This document shows positions 16,458 through 16,550 of a stretch of 16,550 nucleotides of DNA, one piece after another (the first letter of the stretch is position 1; each line of letters begins with the position of its first letter). Source of the DNA: JBBIOI01 sp037443425 (GTDB lineage: Bacteria; Desulfobacterota; BSN033; UBA1163); the NCBI GenBank assembly GCA_037443425.1, contig JBBIOI010000076.1, positions 1 through 16,550 on the forward strand, read 5' to 3'. Below the pieces are notes generated by a model that ran no database searches, was not told the origin of the DNA, and saw only the letters and a list, made by a program, of their open reading frames with translations. The position numbers and the translations under genes were made by a program.

Positions 16458-16550
16458 AATCTCAGATATAGATAACGAGAGTAGGCCAGAAGAAAGACAA
16501 ATCCATAAACAATCCCAAACGGAAACTCCCACTGCATCCAATCAATTTGC

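Overview
The window looks like a bacterial accessory region: a moderately AT-rich chromosome segment with a very AT-rich, transposon-littered left quarter and a dense one-strand gene cassette on the right. RadC, a ribbon-helix-helix/PIN toxin-antitoxin pair, IS21/IS256-type debris, a type III-like restriction-modification (R-M) pair and a Panacea-domain antitoxin all point to a bacterium and a defence or mobile island. The sequence alone does not let me name the phylum.

Layout. Positions 1-318 (minus strand) hold a toxin-antitoxin operon: an RHH antitoxin overlapping a PIN toxin that runs off the left edge. Positions about 388-2795 are mostly insertion-sequence wreckage. They contain a chimeric, frameshifted transposase remnant (IS256-like front, IstB-like back), three clear copies of a ~50-bp IS21-type end (two direct, one inverted), a weaker fourth copy beside radC, and over 1 kb of AT-rich non-coding DNA. 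A promoter-like box, an 11-codon open frame and a terminator-like hairpin sit in the leader in front of radC.

From 2796 to the right edge all genes read on the plus strand, with overlaps or short gaps, like one operon: radC; a UvrD-type helicase fused to a Cas4/AddB-like PD-(D/E)XK nuclease with an Fe-S cysteine set; a ~1,500-residue GHKL (Hsp90-like) ATPase with a C-terminal NOV_C/DUF3883 domain; a beta-class N6-adenine methyltransferase of type III Mod type; a type III Res-like helicase-nuclease; a Panacea (SocA/DUF4065) antitoxin; and a small overlapping protein with a MazF/PemK-like motif. The combination reads as a type III-like R-M core extended with a GHKL-NOV ATPase, a helicase-nuclease and RadC. 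I do not recognise it as a named defence system.

The cassette carries several lesions, each deduced from family-conserved motifs that resume on the far side. The ATPase gene has a 1-base loss (6888-6890) and an in-frame TAA (7335-7337). The methylase gene has a TGG-to-TAG type stop (12528-12530) followed by its intact C-terminal tail. The Res gene has a frame change (about 14237) just before the last helicase motifs. The final gene may have a homopolymer slip (16430-16435). radC, the UvrD-nuclease and the Panacea gene are uninterrupted. Either the system is recently decayed or the assembly has uncorrected errors; raw reads would decide.
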